NCBI RefSeq assembly: GCF_026627425.1
Contig: NZ_JAPNLH010000005.1
Span: 124,001-188,000, forward strand
Length of the DNA stretch: 64,000 bases
From: Arthrobacter endolithicus
GTDB lineage: Bacteria; Actinomycetota; Actinomycetes; Actinomycetales; Micrococcaceae
Direction of reading: 5' to 3'
Positions 45,081 to 52,270 of this stretch are shown here, piece by piece. The stretch's first letter is position 1. Every line of letters begins with the position of its first letter. The notes beneath the pieces are model-generated. The model was not told the DNA's origin and searched no databases. It saw only the letters and a list, made by a program, of their open reading frames with translations. The position numbers were made by a program, and so were the translations under genes.

Positions 45081-45290
45081 CTACGAAATCGACCCGTTCG
45101 GGTCCGGGGCGTCTTCCCAGGTCTTGTTCCCGCCTGTGATCGGCACTGTGATCGGCGCCACCGGCTTCCAGTGCTTCCTCCGTTTCAACTTCGGTTGCGG
45201 ATCCGATCGGATCAACCGTTCCAAGCACAGGTCCGACGACGGCACCACGGTCAGTCCGCGGCGGCGTCGGGAGTCCGTGTTATGGTCCAC
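45081..45290 (-). CDS. Small basic hypothetical protein
   Basis: A 69-residue frame from GTG 45290 (another GTG lies at 45296) to TAG 45081, ahead of tRNA-Thr on the minus strand. The protein starts VDHNTDSRRRRGLTVV and ends ITGGNKTWEDAPDPNGSIS. Third codon positions are strongly G/C, as in its neighbours, which supports coding. It is divergent from the YbaK gene. No domain is recognised. Confidence 0.55.
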   Translation of the reverse strand: MDHNTDSRRRRGLTVVPSSDLCLERLIRSDPQPKLKRRKHWKPVAPITVPITGGNKTWEDAPDPNGSIS

Positions 45291-45359
45291 TGTCACTACA
45301 CCATAGGCGCAGAGTGCACGGGGCTGACTGCACGGCAGGCTGCACCAGGAGGAGAACGA

Positions 45360-45839
45360 ATGAGCGAGGAACGGTTACCACGCAGCAGCCAGGGTGTTGC
45401 TGCGGCACTGGCCGAAGCAGGGGTCAAGGGTCAAGTCCGCGTGCTTCCTGACTCCACCCGGACGGCCATCGAGGCTGCGCAGGCATTGGGCTGCGAAGTC
45501 GGCGCCATCGCGAACTCGCTCGTGTTCATTTCCGATGGCAGTCCGCTGCTGGTGATGACGAGCGGCAGCCACCGCGTGGACACCAAAGCGCTGGCGGACA
45601 GGCTGGACAGGGGAACGATCCATCGTGCCACTCCCGAGCAGGTTCGTGCGGCGACGGGTCAGGCGATCGGCGGCGTGGCGCCGGTGGGACATCCGGCCCG
45701 GGTTGAAACGGTGGTCGATGAGACCCTGGCGGACTACCCCGTACTTTGGGCATCCGCAGGAACGCCGAATAGCGTCTTCCCGACGCACTACACCGAGATG
45801 CTCACATTGACTCAGGGCCGCAGCGTGAAGGTCGACTGA
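45360..45839 (+). CDS. YbaK/EbsC-family aminoacyl-tRNA deacylase
   Basis: A 159-residue protein of the YbaK/ProX fold, which removes mischarged amino acids (for example Cys or Ala from tRNA-Pro). Family segments are ANSLVFISDGSPLLVMTSGSHRVD (seen in part), the conserved lysine region TKALADRL, ATGQAIGGVAPVGHP and the C-terminal ASAGTPNSVFPTHYTEM. AGGAGG precedes ATG 45360; the frame is open further upstream but without a comparable site. Confidence 0.9.
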   Translation: MSEERLPRSSQGVAAALAEAGVKGQVRVLPDSTRTAIEAAQALGCEVGAIANSLVFISDGSPLLVMTSGSHRVDTKALADRLDRGTIHRATPEQVRAATGQAIGGVAPVGHPARVETVVDETLADYPVLWASAGTPNSVFPTHYTEMLTLTQGRSVKVD

Positions 45840-45966
45840 ATAAGTCTGACTGAGTGGAGGTCTGCTGAGCGGAGTTCCACTGGCTCAAGACCGGCTGACA
45901 GCAGGCCGGCTGACAGCGTCCAGCGGCCGCGTTAGAGTCGGAAGGACTCGCGCTTTAAAGCACGAC

Positions 45967-45994
45967 GGCCCCGGAACCTTTCGGTTCCGGGGCC
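45967..45994. terminator. Bidirectional hairpin between ybaK and deaD
   Basis: A 12-bp perfect stem GGCCCCGGAACC / GGTTCCGGGGCC with loop TTTC, placed between two convergent genes. There is no T-run on either side. Around it, short GACTGA/CAGTCAG-like direct repeats fill the 241-base gap. Confidence 0.7.
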
Positions 45995-46080
45995 CGCACG
46001 CAACTCAGTCAGCGACTAGTCAGTCGGCAGCCAGTCAGTCTGCGGACTGGCTGGTCCACCAAGCCAGCGGTACGCCGGAT

Positions 46081-48078
46081 TTACCATTTGCCCTTGCGGT
46101 TGAAGTCGGCAGCGCCGGTCTCTTTGCCGCCATGGCGCGGCTTGCGGTCTCCCGCGCCGTTGGCGGTGTGCCCGGCATATCCGGACTCGGCGGTGCGGTT
46201 GTGGGTGCGGTCTCCGCCACCCTGGTAACCGCCCTGACCGGAGCTGCGGTCGCCGTCGTACTTCTTTTTGAAGCCACCCTGTCCGCGGTCGTTTCGGTCC
46301 CCGCCCTGGCTGCGGCCCTTGTAACCGCCGCCGCCTTCGCGCTCGGAACGGGGGCTGCGCCCCTTGTCCAGTTCGAGGTGGATCAGCTCGCCGCCGATCC
46401 TGGTCCGGCTCAGCGCACGCAGCTGATCGGCTGAGAGCTCGGCAGGCAGCTCGACCAGGGTGTGGTCCGAGCGGATGTCGATGCCGCCGATTTGTGCCGA
46501 CGACAGGCCGCCCTCGTTGGCAATGGCGCCGACGATGGAGCCCGGCATGACGCGCTGGCGGCGTCCTACCGCGATCCGGTAGGTGGCATTGCCCTCGGTC
46601 AGCGTGCGGGTCGGCCCGCGGGAGCCGAAGCCGTCCTTGGAGCGCTCGCGCTGCTGGTACTCCGGTGCTGCCGGCAGGTCGTTGACGAGCAGCGGCTGGC
46701 CGCCCTGAGCCATCACGGCCAGTGCGGCGGCGATCTCCGCGGCCGGGACATCGTGCTCTTCCTCGTAGCGGGAGATCAGGTCACGGAATTTGGAGACGTC
46801 CTTGGAGGAAAGGGTCTCGGTGATCTTGTCCGCGAACTTGCCCAGGCGCAGTCCGTTGATGGTCTCAGCGCTGGGCAGGTGCATCTGCTCCACCGGCTGG
46901 CGGGTAGCCTTTTCAATGGAACGCAGCAGGTACTTCTCCCGCGGGGTCATGAAGAGGATTGCGTCTCCGCTGCGGCCGGCGCGGCCGGTGCGGCCAATCC
47001 GGTGTACGTAGGACTCGGTGTCATGCGGAATGTCGTAGTTGATGACGTGGCTGATGCGCTCGACGTCAAGGCCGCGGGCGGCGACGTCGGTGGCCACGAG
47101 AACGTCAATCTTGCCATCGCGCAGGGCCTCGATGGTGCGCTCGCGCTGCTGCTGCGGGATGTCGCCGTTGATGGCGGCCGCCATGAAGCCGCGGGCTTTA
47201 AGCTTGTCTGCCAGTTCCTCGGTAGCCATCTTGGTGCGCACAAAGGCGATAACGCCGTCGAACTCCTCAACCTCAAGCACGCGGGTCAGCGCGTCCAGCT
47301 TGTGCGGGCCCATGACCTGCAGGTAGCGCTGGCGGGTGTTCTCGCCCGTGGTGGTCTTGGATTTGACGGAGATTTCCGCGGGGTTATTCAGGTACTTCTT
47401 GGCAATCCGGCGGATCGCTGACGGCATGGTCGCGGAGAAAAGCGCTACTTGCTTGTTCTCCGGGGTCTGCGAGAGGATCTGCTCGACGTCCTCGGCGAAG
47501 CCCATCCGCAGCATTTCATCGGCCTCATCGAGGACCAGATACTGCAGGTTGGACAGGTCCAGGGAACCCTTAGACAGGTGGTCAATGACGCGTCCGGGCG
47601 TGCCGACGACGACCTGCGCGCCTCGGCGCAGTCCGGCCAGCTGCGGGCCGTACGCGGAGCCGCCGTAGACCGGCAGCACGCTGAATTCGTCCAAATGCGC
47701 GGCGTAGGAGGAAAAGGCCTCAGCGACCTGGAGGGCCAGTTCGCGGGTCGGTGCCAGCACCAGGATCTGGGTGGCCTTAGACGGACCGTTGATGGCCATC
47801 AGATCAGCCATCCGGGACAGTGCGGGGACGGCGAACGCTGCGGTCTTACCGGTTCCGGTCTGCGCCAGCCCGACGACGTCGCGGCCTTCCAGCAGCACCG
47901 GTATGGTCGCTGCCTGAATGGCAGAGGGCTTTTCGTAGCCGACGTCACTGAGTGCGGCGAGCACGCGGGAGTCAATTCCCATGTCCGCAAAGCGCATTTC
48001 GTGCTCTTCGGACTCGGTGTTCACACTGACGACGGGGTTGCTGGTGGCATTCGTGGTTTCGGGCAAGTTTTCGGGCAT
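46081..48078 (-). CDS. deaD: DEAD-box ATP-dependent RNA helicase (DeaD/CsdA-like)
   Basis: Unwinds structured RNA in ribosome assembly and mRNA turnover, often at low temperature. The protein has 665 residues. Seen motifs in order are Q motif (GYEKPSAIQ), I AQTGTGKT, Ia PTREL, Ib TPGR, II DEAD, III SAT and VI HRIGRTGRAGR; then a DbpA-type RNA-binding domain (YRIAVGRRQRVMPGSIVGAI) and an Arg/Gly-rich tail. ATG 48078 has GAGGAA about 8 bases before it. The gene is preceded by 470 bases without a firm gene, so a long leader is possible. Confidence 0.95.
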   Translation of the reverse strand: MPENLPETTNATSNPVVSVNTESEEHEMRFADMGIDSRVLAALSDVGYEKPSAIQAATIPVLLEGRDVVGLAQTGTGKTAAFAVPALSRMADLMAINGPSKATQILVLAPTRELALQVAEAFSSYAAHLDEFSVLPVYGGSAYGPQLAGLRRGAQVVVGTPGRVIDHLSKGSLDLSNLQYLVLDEADEMLRMGFAEDVEQILSQTPENKQVALFSATMPSAIRRIAKKYLNNPAEISVKSKTTTGENTRQRYLQVMGPHKLDALTRVLEVEEFDGVIAFVRTKMATEELADKLKARGFMAAAINGDIPQQQRERTIEALRDGKIDVLVATDVAARGLDVERISHVINYDIPHDTESYVHRIGRTGRAGRSGDAILFMTPREKYLLRSIEKATRQPVEQMHLPSAETINGLRLGKFADKITETLSSKDVSKFRDLISRYEEEHDVPAAEIAAALAVMAQGGQPLLVNDLPAAPEYQQRERSKDGFGSRGPTRTLTEGNATYRIAVGRRQRVMPGSIVGAIANEGGLSSAQIGGIDIRSDHTLVELPAELSADQLRALSRTRIGGELIHLELDKGRSPRSEREGGGGYKGRSQGGDRNDRGQGGFKKKYDGDRSSGQGGYQGGGDRTHNRTAESGYAGHTANGAGDRKPRHGGKETGAADFNRKGKW

Positions 48079-48356
48079 GGGGAAGATTCCTCATTCACAT
48101 AGGGCCAGGCGGCTTGGATGCCGCATTACAAAGAAATCCAGCCGCCATAACCATCCCGTGGCAGGACCTCTCGCCATAGCTGCGTACCGCTTGCGCGGTG
48201 ACGGGCAACAGCTGTGCGCTGCTGCCGTATGGCGTTTTCTTTGCCGGCGATCCCCTAATGAACTGAACAACCCCGCTTGTTGCTTGCGGGACCCATACAC
48301 TGCGACTTCTGCCTCAAGAATTGGGCAGAAAGAGAAAGGAGATACCGGAGTGGGGG

Positions 48357-48542
48357 ATGTTTCAAGTGTACTATATGGCCGCTGAACGCGAAAGCCTGGT
48401 GCAGCCGTGGCGCCGTGAGGTTGCGCACACGCCTTCCGTCCCACCGTCCCGCGTCGCCAGTCCCCCGTCCGCCGTCCCCCGTCCCCCGTCCCCCGTCGAG
48501 TGTGGTGATATGCCCCTTAAATCATGGTTTAGCGGGGCATAG
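48357..48542 (+). CDS. Possible 61-residue protein, unknown
   Basis: A plus-strand frame from ATG 48357 with GGAG seven bases before it, reading MFQVYYMAAERESLVQPWRR, then a Pro/Ser/Val-rich segment encoded by the CCCCCGT repeats, and ending PLKSWFSGA. An overlapping 11-residue frame from GTG 48350 has an even better ribosome site (AAAGGAGATA). Composition is odd and no family is recognised; a chance ORF is quite possible. Confidence 0.25.
   Translation: MFQVYYMAAERESLVQPWRREVAHTPSVPPSRVASPPSAVPRPPSPVECGDMPLKSWFSGA
48434..48497. repeat. CCCCCGT low-complexity repeats
   Basis: About eight imperfect copies of a 6-8 bp unit (CCGTCCC, CCCCCGT) in a row, nearly free of A. The last three to four units are exact 7-mers. 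It lies between the MOSC gene and deaD. Confidence 0.8.
48510..48540 (-). terminator. Hairpin after the MOSC gene
   Basis: Arms ATGCCCC and GGGGCAT, with inner TAAA/TTTA pairing, 11 bases after the MOSC stop on the minus strand. Confidence 0.55.
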
Positions 48543-48550
48543 GTACCCAC

Positions 48551-49222
48551 TCACCCAGTGGGGGGCGGACGTTGCAACCCGGGGCGGAGAATCTTATCGA
48601 AGGAGGCGCGCAGCTCGTGTGCGAGCCGAAGTTCGCCGTCGTCGTGCAGCTTTGTCAGCGTGCGGACATCCTCCGCCGTCGGATTGCTGAAGAACTTGCC
48701 TACCGTGATGCCATGCGAGGGCCGGAATATGACCGTGATTGCGTCGCCGGACTGGATGTCGCCTTTGGTAAGTACCCGCAGATACGTGCCGATCTTTCCA
48801 GCGGCTGTAAATCGTTTGACCCATTGGGGCTCGCGAAGGCGACGTTGGAAGGTGGCGCAGGGCGTTCTGGGCATGGTGACCTCGGCGACCACGCTGGAAC
48901 CGATCGCCCAGCGTTCGCCGATCACGGCGCCCGTGGTCTCGATCCCGTCCGTGCGCAGGTTTTCGCCGAACAGACCCGGGGGTACCGCCCTGCCCAATTT
49001 CACCGCCCAGTCCTCGGCTTCATGCTGGGCATACGCATACAGCGCCTTATCCGCCCCGCCGTGGTGCTTTCGGTCCGCCTGGACATCGCCGAAGAGCCCG
49101 AGCTGCCTGACTTTAACCGGGCCGGCCACTGGCCGTTTGTCGATGGCGGTTACTCCGGCGCCGCCGGCGTCCGGGTGTAATACGTGGACGCGGCAGACGA
49201 CGAGCAGGGTTCCGGTAGTCAC
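48551..49222 (-). CDS. MOSC domain protein (YiiM-like)
   Basis: A 223-residue protein from a GTG start. MOSC domains bind the molybdenum cofactor or carry sulfur for it; YiiM-type enzymes reduce N-hydroxylated compounds. Family segments are GLFGDVQADRKHHGGADKAL, PPGLFGENLRTDGIE and the conserved cysteine in RTPCATFQ. A C-terminal alpha-helical part follows, as in YiiM. It is isolated by hairpins and gaps on both sides. Confidence 0.88.
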   Translation of the reverse strand: MTTGTLLVVCRVHVLHPDAGGAGVTAIDKRPVAGPVKVRQLGLFGDVQADRKHHGGADKALYAYAQHEAEDWAVKLGRAVPPGLFGENLRTDGIETTGAVIGERWAIGSSVVAEVTMPRTPCATFQRRLREPQWVKRFTAAGKIGTYLRVLTKGDIQSGDAITVIFRPSHGITVGKFFSNPTAEDVRTLTKLHDDGELRLAHELRASFDKILRPGLQRPPPTG

Positions 49223-49337
49223 CGTGCCAGCTTAACTCCATGGCCATCGGGTTTGTTCACCGGGACGCCGCCGCCGATCAGGACGACGGGGAAATGAGGG
49301 ACCGGCGAGACGAACGCAAAGACGCAAAGAGTGGCAG

Positions 49338-50891
49338 CTAGACGAGCGAGGACTCAGCTGTCTGCGCCGGCTCGCCCGCGCCGTCGCCCTGGCCATCGCC
49401 CTCTGGCGACTCCAGCGGGTCGGACGGGTCCGCTTCCCACGGGTCGGTCTCCAGCGGGTCTGCTTCCGACGCCCAGCGCGGCAGGAAGGATGCGGCGATG
49501 GCGGCAAGGACCATGCCGCCGGCCATGATCCACATGGTGCTGGTGAAGGCGCCCTCAAAGATCACCGGTCTGCTGGTGCCGGTGCTGGTGTCCAGGGCGT
49601 TGAAGAAGAGTGTGCCGATGATCGCAACACCGAGGGCTCCGGAGAGCTGGGTGGTGGTGTTGAATAGCCCGGACGCCGAACCCGCGCTCCTCACTGGAAC
49701 TTCGGAGAGGACAAAGATCCCCACCGGGGCCACAACCATGCCAAAGCCCGCGCCGCCCAGGGCCAGCCCGGCAATGAGCTGCCACGGTGTGACACCGGCA
49801 CCGGCTGCCTGGACGGTATAGATGAGGACCACAAAGCCGGCGGCGATCACCAGCGGACCCAGCTGCAGCACCGCCCTGCCAATTTTTCGAGCCAGGATTG
49901 CCGCGGAGAGGCCAGCCAGAATCGGCACCATCACGGAGAACGGGATCATGGTCAGCCCGGATTTGAGGATCGGATAGTCCAGCCCCAGCTGCAAAAACAA
50001 GGTCTGGATCAGGAAGAAGCCGTTCATTGGAATGAAGAAGAGCATCATCAGCGCGATACCGGCAGCAAATGAACGGTTCTTAAACAGCGAAACCGCCACC
50101 AGAGGTTCGCCTCCGCCGCGCTCCTCACGCCACTGCAGGAGAACAAAGCCGACCAGCACGAGTACGCCGGACGCCATCATCAAAAAGGTCCATAGCGGCC
50201 AGTCCTGCTCGCGGCCCATGGTCAGTGGGTAAAGTACGCCCAGCATTCCGGCGGCCAGCATCAGCACGCCCGGAATATCCAGCCGGTGGCGCACCGGGGC
50301 TGCGGATTCGGGGATGAACCTGATGGCGCACAGCACGGCGAAGATTCCGACCGGAACGTTCACAAAGAAGATGGTCCGCCAGCCCCAGCCGAAGAGATCT
50401 GCATCCGTCAGGACGGCCCCCAGGATCGGGCCGGAAACCGCGGCTACTCCGGCCAGTGCGGAGAATCCGGCCATCGCACCGGCCCGCTCGGATGGCTTGT
50501 ACATGACCTGGATGCTGGAGAGCACCTGCGGAATCATCGCCGCCGCGGCAAAGCCCTGCAGCCCCCGGGAGGCAATCAGCATTTCCGGATTCATCGCCAG
50601 CCCGCAGAGCACGGAGGAGAGGGTGAAGAGAACCAGTCCGACGACGAAGAGCCGTTTGCGCCCGTAGATGTCGCCCAGCCGCGAGCCGGTGATCAGGCCG
50701 ATTGCCAGGGCCAGCGTGTAGGACGCCACCATCCACTGCAGCTCGCTGCTGTGGGCAGCGAGTGATTGTTCGATCTGGGGCAGGGCGACGTTGACAATGG
50801 TCGCGTCGAGAAGCTCCATGAAAGAGGCCAGGAAGAGCGAGACAAGCGCAAAGGAACGTGCTCTACCTGTGGGCACGGCGTGCGTTTTCAT
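49338..50891 (-). CDS. MFS efflux transporter, DHA2 type, with acidic tail
   Basis: A 517-residue, 14-helix exporter: LLDATIVNVALPQIEQSL in helix 1, SRLGDIYGRKRLFVVG (motif A) and AAVSGPILGAVLTD (motif C). The last 45 residues are a cytoplasmic tail rich in Asp, Glu and Pro with repeated DP motifs (ADPLETDPWEADPSDPLE). It overlaps the padR gene by four bases (ATGA), so pump and regulator are made from one message. Confidence 0.92.
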   Translation of the reverse strand: MKTHAVPTGRARSFALVSLFLASFMELLDATIVNVALPQIEQSLAAHSSELQWMVASYTLALAIGLITGSRLGDIYGRKRLFVVGLVLFTLSSVLCGLAMNPEMLIASRGLQGFAAAAMIPQVLSSIQVMYKPSERAGAMAGFSALAGVAAVSGPILGAVLTDADLFGWGWRTIFFVNVPVGIFAVLCAIRFIPESAAPVRHRLDIPGVLMLAAGMLGVLYPLTMGREQDWPLWTFLMMASGVLVLVGFVLLQWREERGGGEPLVAVSLFKNRSFAAGIALMMLFFIPMNGFFLIQTLFLQLGLDYPILKSGLTMIPFSVMVPILAGLSAAILARKIGRAVLQLGPLVIAAGFVVLIYTVQAAGAGVTPWQLIAGLALGGAGFGMVVAPVGIFVLSEVPVRSAGSASGLFNTTTQLSGALGVAIIGTLFFNALDTSTGTSRPVIFEGAFTSTMWIMAGGMVLAAIAASFLPRWASEADPLETDPWEADPSDPLESPEGDGQGDGAGEPAQTAESSLV

Positions 50892-51520
50892 GGTGTGTGT
50901 TCCTCAGTGTCAGGATGTTCATCCGGTTTTTCAAGGGTGAGTGAGAGCTGGGCCAGGGATTCCCTGCTCCAATCCATGGCGCCGCTGTGCAGATCGGCCA
51001 GCACGCTATCAATCCAGCGCAGCTCGGTGCGGCGGGTGTCCAGGATGAGTTCAGTGTCCAGCAGGAACAGCCGGGGCAGCCGGCCCTTGGCCGCGTCGAG
51101 CTCCGCGGAGATCCGCCCGATCTCCGCAGCGATTCCCGCAGCCCGCAGGCGCAGGTATTCGGCGGCCTGCGCCGGTTCCAGCAACGGCAGATGGGCCACG
51201 GCCGCGGTGAACTCGGGATAGTCCGGCTTGGGCGCGGAGATCATCTCCCGCATCCACAGGTCCGCCGCCGCGCGGCCGGCGTCAGTGATTTCGTAGACGG
51301 ACCGCTCCGGACGCTGGCCCTCGCGGGTGGTTTCCCTCAGCTGCACGAGCCCGTCACGGTCAAGCCGGTCGATGGTGTTATACAGGCTGGCCCGTGCCGT
51401 GACGTTGATGACGTCGCTCTTGCCCCGGGAGGTGATGAGCCGCTGCATCCGGTAGGGGTGCATCGGGTTCTCCGCGAGTAACGCCAAAACAGCGAGTGCA
51501 AGGGGTGACCTTTTGGACAT
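50888..51520 (-). CDS. PadR-family transcriptional regulator
   Basis: A 210-residue repressor. The N-terminal winged helix (SPLALAVLALLAENPMHPYRM, then ASLYNTIDRLDRDGLV and RSVYEITDAGR) is typical of PadR, followed by a helical dimerisation domain with the Vir_act_alpha_C pattern. It is coupled to the downstream pump gene and should repress both by binding the inverted repeat just upstream of its start. Confidence 0.93.
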   Translation of the reverse strand: MSKRSPLALAVLALLAENPMHPYRMQRLITSRGKSDVINVTARASLYNTIDRLDRDGLVQLRETTREGQRPERSVYEITDAGRAAADLWMREMISAPKPDYPEFTAAVAHLPLLEPAQAAEYLRLRAAGIAAEIGRISAELDAAKGRLPRLFLLDTELILDTRRTELRWIDSVLADLHSGAMDWSRESLAQLSLTLEKPDEHPDTEEHTP

Positions 51521-51530
51521 CCCTCAAGAA

Positions 51531-51550
51531 TAGTAATCGTTTTATGACTA
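51531..51550. promoter_or_regulatory. Candidate PadR operator
   Basis: Imperfect inverted repeat TAGTAAT-N6-ATGACTA (6 of 7 positions) in an AT-rich patch 11 bases upstream of the padR start. Position and symmetry suit self-regulation; binding is inferred. Confidence 0.55.
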
Positions 51551-51592
51551 ATCAAGAAATACTAAGTGACGTCCAGCACTCTGGCCACCCGG

Positions 51593-52270
51593 CTACGGCT
51601 CGAAGCGGTACCCCATCCCGGCCTCGGTCAGCAGGTGCCTCGGGCCGGCCGGATCCGGCTCCAGCTTGCGTCGCAGCTGGGCCATGTAGACGCGCAGATA
51701 ATGAGTTTCGCCCGCATATGCGGGCCCCCAGACCTGAGTGAGGATCTGCTGCTGGCTGACCAGCCGGCGCGGGTTGCGCACCAGCACCTCCAGGATTTTC
51801 CACTCCGTGGGCGTCAGCCGCACGTCGCCGCCGGCCCGGGTAACACGCTTCTGGGCCAGGTCCACCACAAAGTCCGCAGTGGTCATGGTGGGCGCCTCCT
51901 CCGGGTTACTGGTGGCCCGCCGGGTCGCTGCGCGCAGCCGGGCCAGCAGCTCGTCCAGGCCGAAGGGCTTTGTCACGTAGTCGTCTGCCCCGGCGTCAAG
52001 GGCCAGCACCTTGTCATCGGAGCCGTGCCGGGCGGAGAGTATAATAATGGGCACAGACGTCCAGCCGCGTAGCCCCTCGATCACCTGCACGCCGTCCATA
52101 TCCGGCAGCCCCAGGTCCAGCACCACCACGTCCAGCGGGTGCTTCTGCGCAGCCAGGAGTGCGGAGGTGCCGTCATTGGCGGCAATCACTTGGTATCCGT
52201 GGGCGTGCAGATTGATTTGCAGGGCGCGCAGAATCTGGGGTTCGTCGTCGACAATCAGCACCCATGTCAT
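51593..52270 (-). CDS. kdpE: KdpE-type response regulator
   Basis: A 225-residue OmpR-class regulator: DDEP acidic pair, phosphorylation site Asp52 in VVLDLGLPDMDG, lysine in YVTKPFG, and a winged helix ending MAQLRRKLEPDPAGPRHLLTEAGMGYRF, written here in shortened form as MAQLRRKLE with GMGYRF, which is typical of KdpE. It overlaps kdpD by four bases. The classic target kdpFABC (potassium pump) is not in this window. Confidence 0.93.
   Translation of the reverse strand: MTWVLIVDDEPQILRALQINLHAHGYQVIAANDGTSALLAAQKHPLDVVVLDLGLPDMDGVQVIEGLRGWTSVPIIILSARHGSDDKVLALDAGADDYVTKPFGLDELLARLRAATRRATSNPEEAPTMTTADFVVDLAQKRVTRAGGDVRLTPTEWKILEVLVRNPRRLVSQQQILTQVWGPAYAGETHYLRVYMAQLRRKLEPDPAGPRHLLTEAGMGYRFEP

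Larger units (their letters stand above)
48079..48550. other. Upstream region of deaD, no firm gene
   Basis: This 472-base interval holds the deaD promoter and perhaps a long leader (minus strand), the CCCCCGT repeat cluster, a plus-strand candidate small ORF and a hairpin next to the MOSC gene. AT-rich patches occur around 48120-48150 and 48250-48310. Cold-shock type helicase genes often have long leaders, but no known leader motif was recognised. Confidence 0.5.

Noticed and set aside
44968-45228. Minus-strand frame that runs across tRNA-Thr
   Set aside because: It would read through the tRNA gene; the alternative frame 45081-45290 stops before it and has better codon use.
48434-48497. Possible CRISPR-like or microsatellite array
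   Set aside because: Units are only 6-8 bp with no spacers, so it is simple low-complexity sequence.
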